20,221 nt of DNA from an uncultured Clostridia bacterium (lineage in GTDB: Bacteria; Bacillota; Clostridia; Oscillospirales; Ruminococcaceae), in contig CAMNVW010000010.1 in NCBI GenBank assembly GCA_946563605.1, positions 1-20,221 on the forward strand, written 5' to 3'. Positions 1-8,254 of this stretch are shown in pieces. Both the position numbers and the translations under genes were made by a program. The first letter of the stretch is position 1, and the number at the start of each line of letters is the position of its first letter. The notes under the pieces are model-generated. The model was not told the origin of the DNA. It searched no databases and worked only from the letters and a program-made list of their open reading frames with translations.

Positions 1-210
1 CTTTGCCTACTTTCTTTTCGTAAGAAAGTAGGCGCGGTGTGGAGCGCGTAGCTCCGCAATAAGCTTGTAGAAGCTAGGGAGAATGGAACGCAGTTCCATT
101 CTCAAGGTCGCACAACATAGAGCCATTTTCTGCACAAAAGCAAAAGTGCGACTTGGTCTGGGGGGCGCAACCCCCACAAAAAAAGAGCTTCCTAGCTTCT
201 TGAAGCTAAG
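1..210. repeat. Hairpin-rich intergenic repeat region
   Basis: This stretch, and the rest of 1-391, shows no convincing gene. It holds a run of inverted repeats. There is a 12-bp stem at 5-16/22-33, an 8-bp stem at 38-45/51-58 and a perfect 10-bp stem at 79-88/94-103 with loop CGCAG. There is also GGGGG-CGCAA-CCCCC at 161-175 and a palindrome at 193-208. AGAAGCTAGG at 69-78 is the reverse complement of 191-200, so the whole block could fold as one large structure. The stem at 38-58 recurs at 14257-14277. This fits an interspersed palindromic repeat or structured non-coding DNA; its function is unknown. The region from 211 to 391 is AT-rich, with nothing recognisable beyond the next gene's ribosome binding site. 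Confidence 0.6.
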
Positions 211-391
211 ACAGAGGAAGTGGGGCTGTTCGCCCGCAAAAACTTTTTCCAGTACAAAGCATAAAATCTTTTTCTTGGTACAAAATATCATCATAAAACA
301 AATTACCCCACCATGAAACACGCAAAGCAATATCTAAACGGATTCAGCTGGTTCTAATCCAATATTTTACCGAATGAAAGGAATGGTCACC

Positions 392-1234
392 ATGAGTAAC
401 GGATTCCAGAAATTTATCTCCGGCAAGGGATTTTATCTTGCCCTGGCAGTTTGTCTTGCCGGCGCAGGCGCTGCTGCCTGGGTTGCTGTTGACAAAACCA
501 TCGACAACATTGAACAGAGCCCTTTAACGCAAACTCCGCAGACACAGCAGGAAGAAAATTATTCCCAGCCTGCGGAGCAAAAACTCGAAAATATCCAGAA
601 AGATTCAGATGTTCCATCCGGGGAGGCCCCGGCCGCGGACGATTCTTCCTCCAAAACGGCAGAAAATTCCGCCAAAACGCCGGATTCTCTCAGCGCCGAC
701 AAAGACGATTCTTCCGACGACAGCGATTCCTCAACGGATGCTTTGCCGCCTTCTGCACAGCCCGAATCCTCTTCGGCACCCAACGAATCCTCCGAAGCCT
801 CCGCACCATCGCAGCAGCCAGAACGCTCTGTTCTTGCTACCTTCAGTTTGCCGGTCAGCGGAGCGGCAATCACTCCTTTTAGCGGCGATATGCTGGTCAA
901 AAATGAAACCCTCAACGATTGGCGCACCCACAACGGCATTGACATCAGCGCCGCTGCCGGCTCTATCGTCACCGCCTCTTGCGACGGCATTGTCACCGAT
1001 GTCCGAAGCGACCCGCTTTGGGGCAACGTGGTGGAGGTAAGCTGCGGCGAATATGTAATGACCTACGCAGGTCTTGCTGACGAGATCCCCGTTGCCGAAG
1101 AAATGCCAGTATCCGCCGGCGAAGTGATCGGTTCGGTCGGCGAAATCCCATGTGAACTCCTGTTGGAACCGCATCTTCATTTTGACGTGAAACAAAACGG
1201 AAAATATGTCGATCCGGCTTCCCTTGCAAAATAG
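392..1234 (+). CDS. spoIIQ: SpoIIQ-like M23/LytM membrane protein
   Basis: This is probably the forespore-membrane protein that pairs with SpoIIIAH across the intermembrane space during engulfment, or a related M23 endopeptidase. The 280-residue product has one N-terminal membrane segment (about 13-34). A long low-complexity linker rich in Ser, Asp, Glu and Pro follows (about 45-145), then a C-terminal LytM domain. Zinc-ligand motifs are intact: HNGID gives His180 and Asp184, and HLH gives His261 and His263. B. subtilis SpoIIQ is known to lack one ligand, while clostridial forms keep them. The start at 392 is chosen because AAAGGA at 377-382 lies 9 bases before it; an upstream in-frame ATG at 374 sits next to that site. 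The SpoIIQ assignment is inference from architecture; a general M23 peptidase remains possible. Confidence 0.75.
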   Translation: MSNGFQKFISGKGFYLALAVCLAGAGAAAWVAVDKTIDNIEQSPLTQTPQTQQEENYSQPAEQKLENIQKDSDVPSGEAPAADDSSSKTAENSAKTPDSLSADKDDSSDDSDSSTDALPPSAQPESSSAPNESSEASAPSQQPERSVLATFSLPVSGAAITPFSGDMLVKNETLNDWRTHNGIDISAAAGSIVTASCDGIVTDVRSDPLWGNVVEVSCGEYVMTYAGLADEIPVAEEMPVSAGEVIGSVGEIPCELLLEPHLHFDVKQNGKYVDPASLAK

Positions 1235-1252
1235 ACACCCCCTCCTCTCAAA

Positions 1253-1302
1253 CACAAACGCCCCTCCTTGCAGGAAATTCCTTGCAGGAAAGGGCGTTTG
1301 TG
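1253..1302. terminator. Hairpin between convergent spoIIQ-like and sortase genes
   Basis: CACAAACGCCC at 1253-1263 pairs perfectly with 1292-1302, and the enclosed sequence folds further with a few mismatches. It lies between the stops of two convergent genes, so it probably serves both strands. Neither side has a long U-tract, so termination strength is uncertain. Confidence 0.6.
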
Positions 1303-1335
1303 CTATGTGCTGAAAACAGCCTGCATCTTTATGTT

Positions 1336-2469
1336 CTAGTTTGCGGAAATTTTTGCGTTATACGCAATCGGGTTTGTGTGGGAGCTGATGGTGGTGGACG
1401 GGGTGCCTTCCGGTACGAGTTTTGCCATCACAACAAAGCGCTGGTTGCTGGTGTTGCCGTAAAATCTGGTGCAGGTGGACAAGGTCAGAATCTGATCCTC
1501 GGTTGTGACCGGAACATTGTAATTGACGCGGCTCTTTGCCTTGGCTTCCGCAATCACCTGCTGGAACTGTTCCTGATCCATCTCTGCGAAGTTATAGCCG
1601 AATTTCAGGTCAGTGTAGAAGCTTGCGAACACCTGGTAAACATAGTCCCGTTCAGTGGTGGAGAAATAGATAAACGGATTCTCCTGCGCAAAATCGGTGT
1701 GATGGTAGTACATAACCAGCGCGAACATGGTGTCATTGCTGTTCATATTTTTCATCGTTCTTGGGGTGAAGATATTGTTCCAGTTGTGACCATACAAGAT
1801 CGTGTTGTCGGCAAGCTGTGGGAAACTGCATTCGAAGTCTGCCCAGATAACACCGTCTCTGCTGTAATTTTTGTCGTAGCCTTTGGCTTCGTAATAAGCG
1901 TAATTTTCCTCGCCGGCTTTATAGACGACCGGATAATCGACGTTTGTATTCGGAATCTGGATCCATCCTACTGTATCGTCGTTGCTGCTTGTTTGAAAGT
2001 CAGCCGCCTTCTGCGCCAGCGATTCTGTGGTGAGCTGTGCGGTAATATTTGCATTTTTTCCGTCTTTATCCGATTCCAGCTTGCCGGTCAGCTCATTGAT
2101 GGCGATAAGGTCAACCAGCTGGGTTATGGTTGGTATTTTCTGTTCCTTCGCGCTGACGATCACATCTTTGAGCGCCTGCTGCTGTTCATCCGCTTGGGCG
2201 GTGTTCAGCGGATATTCCACCTTGGAAACTGCCGCCGGCGGTGTTTTTGAGCCTCTGTGTCCTATAAAGTACCAAGCGCCAGCCGCTGCAAGCGCCACGA
2301 CCAAAATCACACACAAAATGGCTGGAAGCGGCGATTTTTTCGGAGGCATTTCATCCTCAGCAGAAAAACCTGCAAATGTGTCCGGTGTCGGCACACCGGT
2401 GACACTGGAAACGCCCGCTGGCACTGTTGTTTTCTTTTTCTTGTTGGATTGACCGATCCGATCCTTCAT
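1336..2469 (-). CDS. Class B sortase
   Basis: This is a membrane-anchored transpeptidase that joins cell-surface proteins to the peptidoglycan at a C-terminal sorting motif. The product is 377 residues from the chosen start. A basic cytoplasmic N-terminus is followed by a membrane helix at about 50-70 and then a sortase domain. Catalytic candidates are His228 in LYGHNW, Cys333 in TLSTCTRF and Arg344 in NQRFVV. The insertions between His and Cys suit class B. An ATG at 2481 is also in frame, but the AAGGA there is only one base away; from 2469 the spacing is 13. No substrate with a sorting signal is visible in the window, so the partner is unknown. It has its own promoter and is not in an operon. 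Confidence 0.85.
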   Translation of the reverse strand: MKDRIGQSNKKKKTTVPAGVSSVTGVPTPDTFAGFSAEDEMPPKKSPLPAILCVILVVALAAAGAWYFIGHRGSKTPPAAVSKVEYPLNTAQADEQQQALKDVIVSAKEQKIPTITQLVDLIAINELTGKLESDKDGKNANITAQLTTESLAQKAADFQTSSNDDTVGWIQIPNTNVDYPVVYKAGEENYAYYEAKGYDKNYSRDGVIWADFECSFPQLADNTILYGHNWNNIFTPRTMKNMNSNDTMFALVMYYHHTDFAQENPFIYFSTTERDYVYQVFASFYTDLKFGYNFAEMDQEQFQQVIAEAKAKSRVNYNVPVTTEDQILTLSTCTRFYGNTSNQRFVVMAKLVPEGTPSTTISSHTNPIAYNAKISAN

Positions 2470-2562
2470 ACTAAGCTTCATTCCTTCTTTATCTATTTTT
2501 GAGTATTGTCTTTTTTCTGCTAAATCCAGCAGGATTTTCTTTTTTTGTCAGAACTCCTGCAT

Positions 2563-2591
2563 ATTATATCATAAAAACATACGCCTGTGGA
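2563..2591 (-). promoter_or_regulatory. Sigma-A-type promoter of the sortase gene
   Basis: On the minus strand, TATAAT at 2568-2563 is preceded by TGA, giving an extended -10. A weak -35, TCCACA at 2591-2586, lies 17 bases upstream. The site is about 95 bases upstream of the sortase start. The rest of 2482-2650 is AT-rich with nothing else recognised. Confidence 0.6.
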
Positions 2592-2652
2592 AGATTGCTT
2601 GAAAATTTTTCAGTTTCTTTACAGAATCCATTGCTCTAACATCATATCACAC

Positions 2653-2687
2653 AAAAAAGAGACGCTTTGATGAAAAGCGTCTCTTTT
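2653..2687 (-). terminator. Intrinsic terminator of the PrsA-like gene
   Basis: A near-perfect stem at 2655-2668/2674-2687 (AAAAGAGACGCTTT with its complement, loop of five) lies 17 bases past the stop of the minus-strand lipoprotein gene. On the minus strand it ends in a run of six T. It separates the housekeeping cluster from the sortase gene. Confidence 0.85.
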
Positions 2688-2703
2688 GCTTTTGGAATAT
2701 CGG

Positions 2704-3780
2704 TTAGTTGAATTTCAGCTTGCTTGGCTGATAGTGGCTGACCGCTTTTTCGTTGACAACAAACTCATCGCCCTGTGCAACCTCGAGCAGATACTGCTCA
2801 AATTCATCTTCCTTCAGGCTGTGGCAGATGGTGTTTCTGACATATTCAAAATCCGTTGGGTCCTCGTTGATATCGGTTGTTGCACCGACTGCAATCATTG
2901 TATCTGTGCGGACTTTAACCATTTCGCCAAGCTCTGCTTCCTTGAGTGCAGTTACAACTTCTTCGTCCAGCACGGTGGTTGCGGTATCCAGCAGACGGTA
3001 GTTGTTGGTGGTCATATCATACTCTGTGTCGCCAGTCTGATTGTTCTTTTTGTACTGGTTGAGGATATCGTTCCACTCTTTGCCCGATTCTCTGCCGATC
3101 TGACCCTGGAGATACAGTCTGTCAGCCTCGGATACAACGCTGCTCAGTTCCGTTTCGTTCATCTGTTTGAGCGCTTCTTTTTCCTCATCGGTAGCGTCCT
3201 CTTCCGGGGTTCTTTCCGCTGGGAGGTTAAAGTTCTGTACTGCCATCTTGATGTAATTATTGTTGTAGTAATCCCTGATTTCGCTTTCCGGAATTTCCTT
3301 TTCGCCGCCCTCACCGTAGATTGCGTCGAACACTTTGACTTTCATATAGTTCAGCTGATACAGCAGCTCAATGGAGTTCTGGGAGATACCGTTTTTCTCC
3401 ATGTTTTCGCCTGCTTTTTCATAATAGCTTTCTGCCTGAGAGTGGCAAGCGGAAAGTTCTTCCAAGGTAAACTCAAGTCCAAGGTCATTGAATTTGCTGC
3501 AGATTGCCATATCGATTTTGGTTTGGTTGAGTGCATTTTCTTTGATCCAGTCCGCTGCCTTCTGACCCTCGATGGTGCCGCTGAGAACGCTCTTGCTGGA
3601 GTCCTCCACTTTCATGCTTGCGTCATAGTAGCTCTGGATAAGGTTGTTGAGGTAAACGCCCGCCGGCATTTCCAGTTCCCCTTTTTGCATGATCCATGCT
3701 GTATCCGAAGAACACGCTGTGCAGGAAAGCGCAATGATACCTGCCAGCAATGCTGCTGTACATTTTTTCAGAAAATTCAT
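2704..3780 (-). CDS. PrsA/SurA-like foldase lipoprotein
   Basis: This is probably an extracytoplasmic chaperone or peptidyl-prolyl isomerase-type lipoprotein that helps secreted proteins fold. The 358-residue product begins with a lipoprotein signal peptide (MNFLKK, hydrophobic core, then CTAC followed by SSD; the lipidated Cys is near residue 23). The remainder is mostly acidic helical sequence, like the SurA/PrsA N-terminal region. I do not see a clear parvulin-type catalytic core, so isomerase activity is not shown. AGGAGG lies 8 bases before the ATG. The gene sits just downstream of mfd but has its own promoter at 3844-3872 and terminator at 2653-2687. A PrsA-like gene after mfd is, as I recall, common in Clostridia. 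Confidence 0.7.
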   Translation of the reverse strand: MNFLKKCTAALLAGIIALSCTACSSDTAWIMQKGELEMPAGVYLNNLIQSYYDASMKVEDSSKSVLSGTIEGQKAADWIKENALNQTKIDMAICSKFNDLGLEFTLEELSACHSQAESYYEKAGENMEKNGISQNSIELLYQLNYMKVKVFDAIYGEGGEKEIPESEIRDYYNNNYIKMAVQNFNLPAERTPEEDATDEEKEALKQMNETELSSVVSEADRLYLQGQIGRESGKEWNDILNQYKKNNQTGDTEYDMTTNNYRLLDTATTVLDEEVVTALKEAELGEMVKVRTDTMIAVGATTDINEDPTDFEYVRNTICHSLKEDEFEQYLLEVAQGDEFVVNEKAVSHYQPSKLKFN

Positions 3781-3843
3781 GAGAATATCCTCCTAATATT
3801 TTATACTTCCTAATTTTGTTTTGCTTTGGGGCAACACGTTGAT

Positions 3844-3872
3844 ATTATACACCCAAACTTTCAAAAAGTCTA
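3844..3872 (-). promoter_or_regulatory. Sigma-A-type promoter of the PrsA-like gene
   Basis: On the minus strand, TAGACT at 3872-3867 and TATAAT at 3849-3844 are 17 bases apart, about 65 bases before the lipoprotein start. This allows expression independent of mfd. Confidence 0.65.
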
Positions 3873-3945
3873 TGAATAATACCTTAAAACCACAAAAGAA
3901 CCAAAGGTTATTTTGCTCAAAATCCGAACGCTTTGTTAAACGCAT

Positions 3946-6900
3946 CTATTTTTTTGCAGAAGTGCTCTCCCCTGCCATAACCGACAGCGCAAGCCGCAGG
4001 ATATCAAGCGGCTTTTCGCCTTTTCCAACCTTGACGGTCAGATAAGGTTTTGCGCCTGCATTGAGCATCACCCTGCCCTTGAGCGTCGCCGCCAGCAGGC
4101 TTGCTTTTTCCATGTCCACCGTTTCTGGATACAGCATCAGGCTGTCCGCGCGCTGAGAAATTTCCTTGATGCCAAGGCTTGCCGCTGTATTGCGCAGAAG
4201 CGATACGTCGATCAAACCTTTGACCGCTTCCGGCGGATCTCCAAAGCGGTCGATCAGCTCATCGGTAATATCCATCGCATCGCCCTCATTCTGAATCGAG
4301 GCAATCTTCTTGTAAATATCAATGCGCTGTGCAAGGCTTTCGATATAATCCTCTGGAATATGTGCGCGATACGGATATCCACCAGACATTCGGTGGTCTG
4401 TGTATCCGGCTTTTCACCTTTTGCAACCGCTACGGCATCGGAAAGCATCTTGAGATACATCTCATATCCCACCGCTTCCATGTGCCCGTGCTGCTGCGCG
4501 CCGAGGATATTGCCTGCGCCGCGGATCTCCAAATCGCGCATTGCAATGCGGAAGCCCGAGCCAAAGGTGGTAAACTCACGGATGGCTTCCAAACGTTTTG
4601 TCGCAACATCCGACAAGGCTTTTCCCTTTGTAACGGTCAGATACGCAAACGCACGGCGGCTGGAACGTCCGACACGTCCGCGAATCTGATACAGCTGCGA
4701 AAGTCCCAGACGGTCTGCATCCTCGATAATCAAGGTATTGCAGTTGGAAACATCGACGCCCGTCTCGATGATGGTGGTGCAGACCAGAATGTCTATCTCG
4801 TGGTCGATCAATCGTTTCCACACCTTGGAAAGCTGTTCCTCGCTCATCTTGCCGTGCGCTACGACAACCACCGCGTCCGGTATCATCTGCTGGATGGTCG
4901 CGGCACAGCGGTCGATGGTCTCTACGCGGTTGTGCAGATAGAACACCTGACCGCCGCGGCGCAGTTCCTTGTTCATCGCCTGGGTCAAAATACCCCAGTC
5001 ATGCTCCATGACATAGGTCTGCACCGGCTGACGGTCCTGCGGCGCCTCTTCGATGGTGGACATATCACGGATGCCGGACATCGCCATGTTGAGCGTTCGC
5101 GGAATCGGTGTCGCCGACAGGGTCAGCACATCCACATTGTTGCGCATCTCCTTAAAGGTCTCCTTGTGCTTTACGCCGAAACGCTGTTCCTCGTCGATGA
5201 TGCACAATCCCAAATCCTTAAATTTAACGTCCTTCTGCACCAGCCGGTGGGTTCCGACCAGAATGTCTATCTCTCCGCGGCGCAGTTCTTCCAGCACCTG
5301 CTCCTGTTCCCGCGGTGTGCGGAAACGCGAGAGGATATCCACCTTAATGGGGAAACCCTCCATCCGTTTGCGGAAGGTCTGGTAATGCTGCCACGCCAAA
5401 ATGGTGGTCGGCACAAGCACCGCGCACTGCTTGGAGTCCATCACGCATTTGAATGCCGCACGAATCGCAACCTCCGTCTTGCCAAAGCCAACGTCTCCGC
5501 ACAGCAGACGGTCCATCGGAACTTCCCGTTCCATATCCGCCTTGATTTCCTCGATACAGCGCAGCTGGTCGTCGGTCTCGTCGTATGGGAAACGGCGTTC
5601 AAAGTCATTCTGCCAGTCGGTGTCCTGACTAAACGCATAGCCCTTTGCCGCTGCACGCTGCGCGTACAGTTTGATCAGCTCATCCGCCATATCCTTGACC
5701 GCTTTTTTTACGCGCGCTCTGGTCTTTGACCACTCTGCGGAATTTAATTTGTTGAGCTTCACAATGCTGTCTTCTTTGCCGCCGATATACTTCGTGACAA
5801 GGTCCAGCTGTGTGACCGGCACAAACAGCATATCAGTTCCGGCATAGCGAATCTGGATATAATCCTTGACGACCCCATGAATCTCCCTTTTGACGATTCC
5901 TTCAAAGATACCGATTCCATGCGACACATGAACCACATAATCCCCCACGTTGAGGTCGGAAATATGTTTGATGTTCGCGCCCTTTTTCTGTTTTTTCGGC
6001 TTCGATTTGTTAACACCGGTCTTGGTGCTGCTGATGACCGCCAATTTCAGCTGCGGATATTCCACACCTGCGGACAGCGCTCCCTCCACCACATAGATTT
6101 TTCCCGGAACGATCTGCGAAACATCCTGCACATAGTCGGCGGAAAAATCGTGGCTCAAATCCGAAACCAGTGCCTGCGCGCCTCGATAGGTTCCTGCAAA
6201 GATGACGCAGCAGAAACCGGTTTTCATGTAGTCCTCCACATCATCCTTCAAAATGGCATACTCGCCGCTCCAGGTGGAAAGCTGCGAAGCGGTCAGCTGC
6301 ACCAGTTCCTTGACCGGTACTTCACCGACCGAGCGTGTAAAGGTGTCCATCAGCACACCGGTATGTTTGCACAAGCTCTGGCACAAATCTGTGAAATCAT
6401 CGTAATAGACGCTGCATCCGCGGAACAGCACGCCTTCTTCCAACAGCATCTTGATGTCCTCATGGTGCTGCGCCATCGTGTTGGCAAAATTCTCCTTGCA
6501 GGAGATAGGCTCACACAAAAAGGTCATCGCTTCCGGTTCAAAATAATCGAAAATGGTGGTCGGCGTATATAAAATCGGCAGGTATCGGTCGATGCTGACC
6601 GGAGGAAGTCCGCCTTCCAGACGTTCGATATCCTTTTGCAGATTTTCCTTGACCTTGATCCCTGTCTTGCCCTTCTGTGCCTGCGCGTGTTCTTGCAGCA
6701 GCTCGGTCAGCTGTTCATTGCTTTCAAACAGCACCTCCCTTGCCGGAGGGATCGTCACCTTGTCCACAGGCTCCTGACGGCGCTGGGTATCCACCTGAAA
6801 GGTGGACATGGTGTCGATGGCATCGTCCCAAAATTCGATTCGGATCGGCTCTGTTCTGTCCGGCGGAAAAATATCCAAAATGCCGCCGCGCTTTGCAAAC

Positions 6901-7415
6901 TGACAGATGCCCTCGACCTGTTCCCTGCGCTGATAACCCATCGCAATCAGCTGTTCTACGATTTTTTCTGCATCGTAATATTCGTCCTGATCGATGGTGA
7001 GGATCGAATTTTCAAGCTTTTTGACCGGCATCGTCCGTTCACACGCCGATTCAATCGACGAAACGACCACTCTGGCCTGCTTGCGCAAAACCGAGCTGAG
7101 CACGCCCAACCGCTGATGCTCGAACTCTGCCGAAGCGCCGTCCATATCCAAGAGGACATAATCTCTTGCCGGAAAATGCAGCACCTTTTCTCCAAGCAGG
7201 GTCGAAAGGTCTGCCGCAAAGCGAATCGCGGTGCTTTCGTCCGGCACGATAATCAGTGCACGTTTGTCCAGCTGACTGCTGAGTGCGGCAATCAAACTGA
7301 TTTTGTGTGCCGCCGCAGCACCTGTCACTGAAACCGGCGTGCGCCCATTTTCCACCGCATTTTTTAACTGGGTATATTCCGTCATCCCCTCCAACAGGGA
7401 TAAAAACTGTTTCAT
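3946..7415 (-). CDS. mfd: Transcription-repair coupling factor Mfd, frameshifted near the 3' end
   Basis: Mfd is an ATP-driven DNA translocase that removes RNA polymerase stalled at lesions and recruits UvrA. Visible in order are a UvrB-like N-terminal part, the CarD-like RNA-polymerase-interacting domain (DLNVGDYVVHVSHGIG), Walker A GDVGFGKTE near residue 639, DEEQ near 739, SATPIPRT, and the RecG-type motif QIRGRVGR. The frame breaks at about 4365-4385. The first part reads TTECLVDI and then leaves family sequence, ending at 4254. Family sequence resumes in another frame with AHIPEDYIESLAQRIDIYKKIA and runs to 3946. The total span is one base short of a multiple of three; one added base would give about 1,157 residues, the usual size. 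Only the C-terminal D7 domain is separated. The start at 7415 fits GGGTGA six bases upstream; 7421 is an alternative. The gene follows pth by 45 bases. Confidence 0.9.
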
Positions 7416-7460
7416 CAACATTCACCCGCCCTTCTGACTGTTTTCTCTCAAAAAATCCTG

Positions 7461-8087
7461 CTAATTAAACAGATTCATTGCCTTATCGATTTTTCCTTTT
7501 ACAATCTCTTTCACCGCGTCGAAGCTCTTGTCAAACACCTCGTCCAGGGTTTTTAAATCTTCCGCCGAAAAATGTCCCAGCACCCACGCCGCCAAATCGT
7601 AATCCGGGTGCGGCTTTTTGCCGACACCGATTTTAATGCGCGGATACTGGTCACTTCCCGTCAGATAGATAATGTTCTTGATGCCATTGTGTCCGCCGTC
7701 GCTGCCTTTGCGGCGGATGCGCATTTTTCCGACATCCAGCGAAACATCGTCGAATATCACAATAATATGATCCGGCGCAACCTTATAAAACTGAGCTGCT
7801 TCCCTGACCGCTTCGCCGGAATTGTTCATATAGGTAGAAGGCTTCATCAGCATGACCTTTTTGCCTTCGATTTCGCACATTCCATACAGCGACTTAAATT
7901 TGAGCTGATTGACGCGGCAGCCTGTTTTCTGGGCGATACGGTCGATAGCCATAAAACCGGCGTTGTGCCGTGTGGTATCATATTTCGGCTCTGGATTGCC
8001 TAAACCCACCACAATAAATTCCGGTGTACCGGTGACAGCCGGCTGCGCTGTATTGAGACTTTTGAGTTTTTCAAAAATATCGTACAT
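7461..8087 (-). CDS. pth: Peptidyl-tRNA hydrolase
   Basis: Pth cleaves the ester bond of peptidyl-tRNAs that drop off ribosomes, recycling tRNA in the cytoplasm. The 208-residue product has the family motifs: GLGNP (28-32), TRHNAG with the catalytic His41, the FDDVSLDVGK segment carrying the partner Asp, and GSDGGHNGIKNI. It carries about 22 extra N-terminal residues before the first strand compared with typical Pth of about 190 residues. No in-frame start lies closer to the core, and AAGGGA sits 9 bases before the chosen ATG, so the extension appears real. The order prs-pth-mfd matches B. subtilis prs-ctc-spoVC-mfd without ctc. Confidence 0.95.
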   Translation of the reverse strand: MYDIFEKLKSLNTAQPAVTGTPEFIVVGLGNPEPKYDTTRHNAGFMAIDRIAQKTGCRVNQLKFKSLYGMCEIEGKKVMLMKPSTYMNNSGEAVREAAQFYKVAPDHIIVIFDDVSLDVGKMRIRRKGSDGGHNGIKNIIYLTGSDQYPRIKIGVGKKPHPDYDLAAWVLGHFSAEDLKTLDEVFDKSFDAVKEIVKGKIDKAMNLFN

Positions 8088-8143
8088 CTTGTCACGTCCC
8101 TTCTTTGTCCGTTTTGCCTTTCCTTATCAAAGGGTCGGCAACA

Positions 8144-8199
8144 GGGCAGGACAACCACGGACCTCTATCCCAAAATAGAAGCCTGTGGTCAGCCTGCCC
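8144..8199. other. Long imperfect hairpin upstream of pth
   Basis: GGGCAGG (8144-8150) pairs with 8193-8199, ACCACGG (8154-8160) with 8183-8189 allowing one G-T, and TCTAT (8164-8168) with ATAGA (8175-8179). Together they form a 56-base stacked hairpin. It lies between the UGA-containing small frame and pth and is not followed by a U-tract on either strand. It could be an mRNA-stabilising or processing element, or a palindromic repeat. The rest of 8088-8254 shows only the pth ribosome binding site. Confidence 0.6.
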
Positions 8200-8254
8200 G
8201 CGTCTTATAAATTTTCGTTCCCATGCCGTTTTCCAAACAGCCTCTTTTGCGGTA

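Noticed and set aside
7..330. A 107-residue minus-strand frame in the left gene-free region
   Set aside because: It runs through a series of palindromes, has no supporting ribosome binding site or family, and its composition reflects repeat sequence.
1282..2250. A 322-residue plus-strand frame over the sortase gene
   Set aside because: It is a shadow of a clear class B sortase with catalytic His, Cys and Arg, and the antisense product looks non-natural.
2686..3813. A 375-residue plus-strand frame over the PrsA-like lipoprotein gene
   Set aside because: The minus strand has a signal peptide, ribosome binding site, promoter and terminator; the plus frame has none.
4329..5729. A 466-residue open frame antisense to mfd
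   Set aside because: It lies wholly over conserved Mfd helicase sequence, and its translation has no recognisable family.
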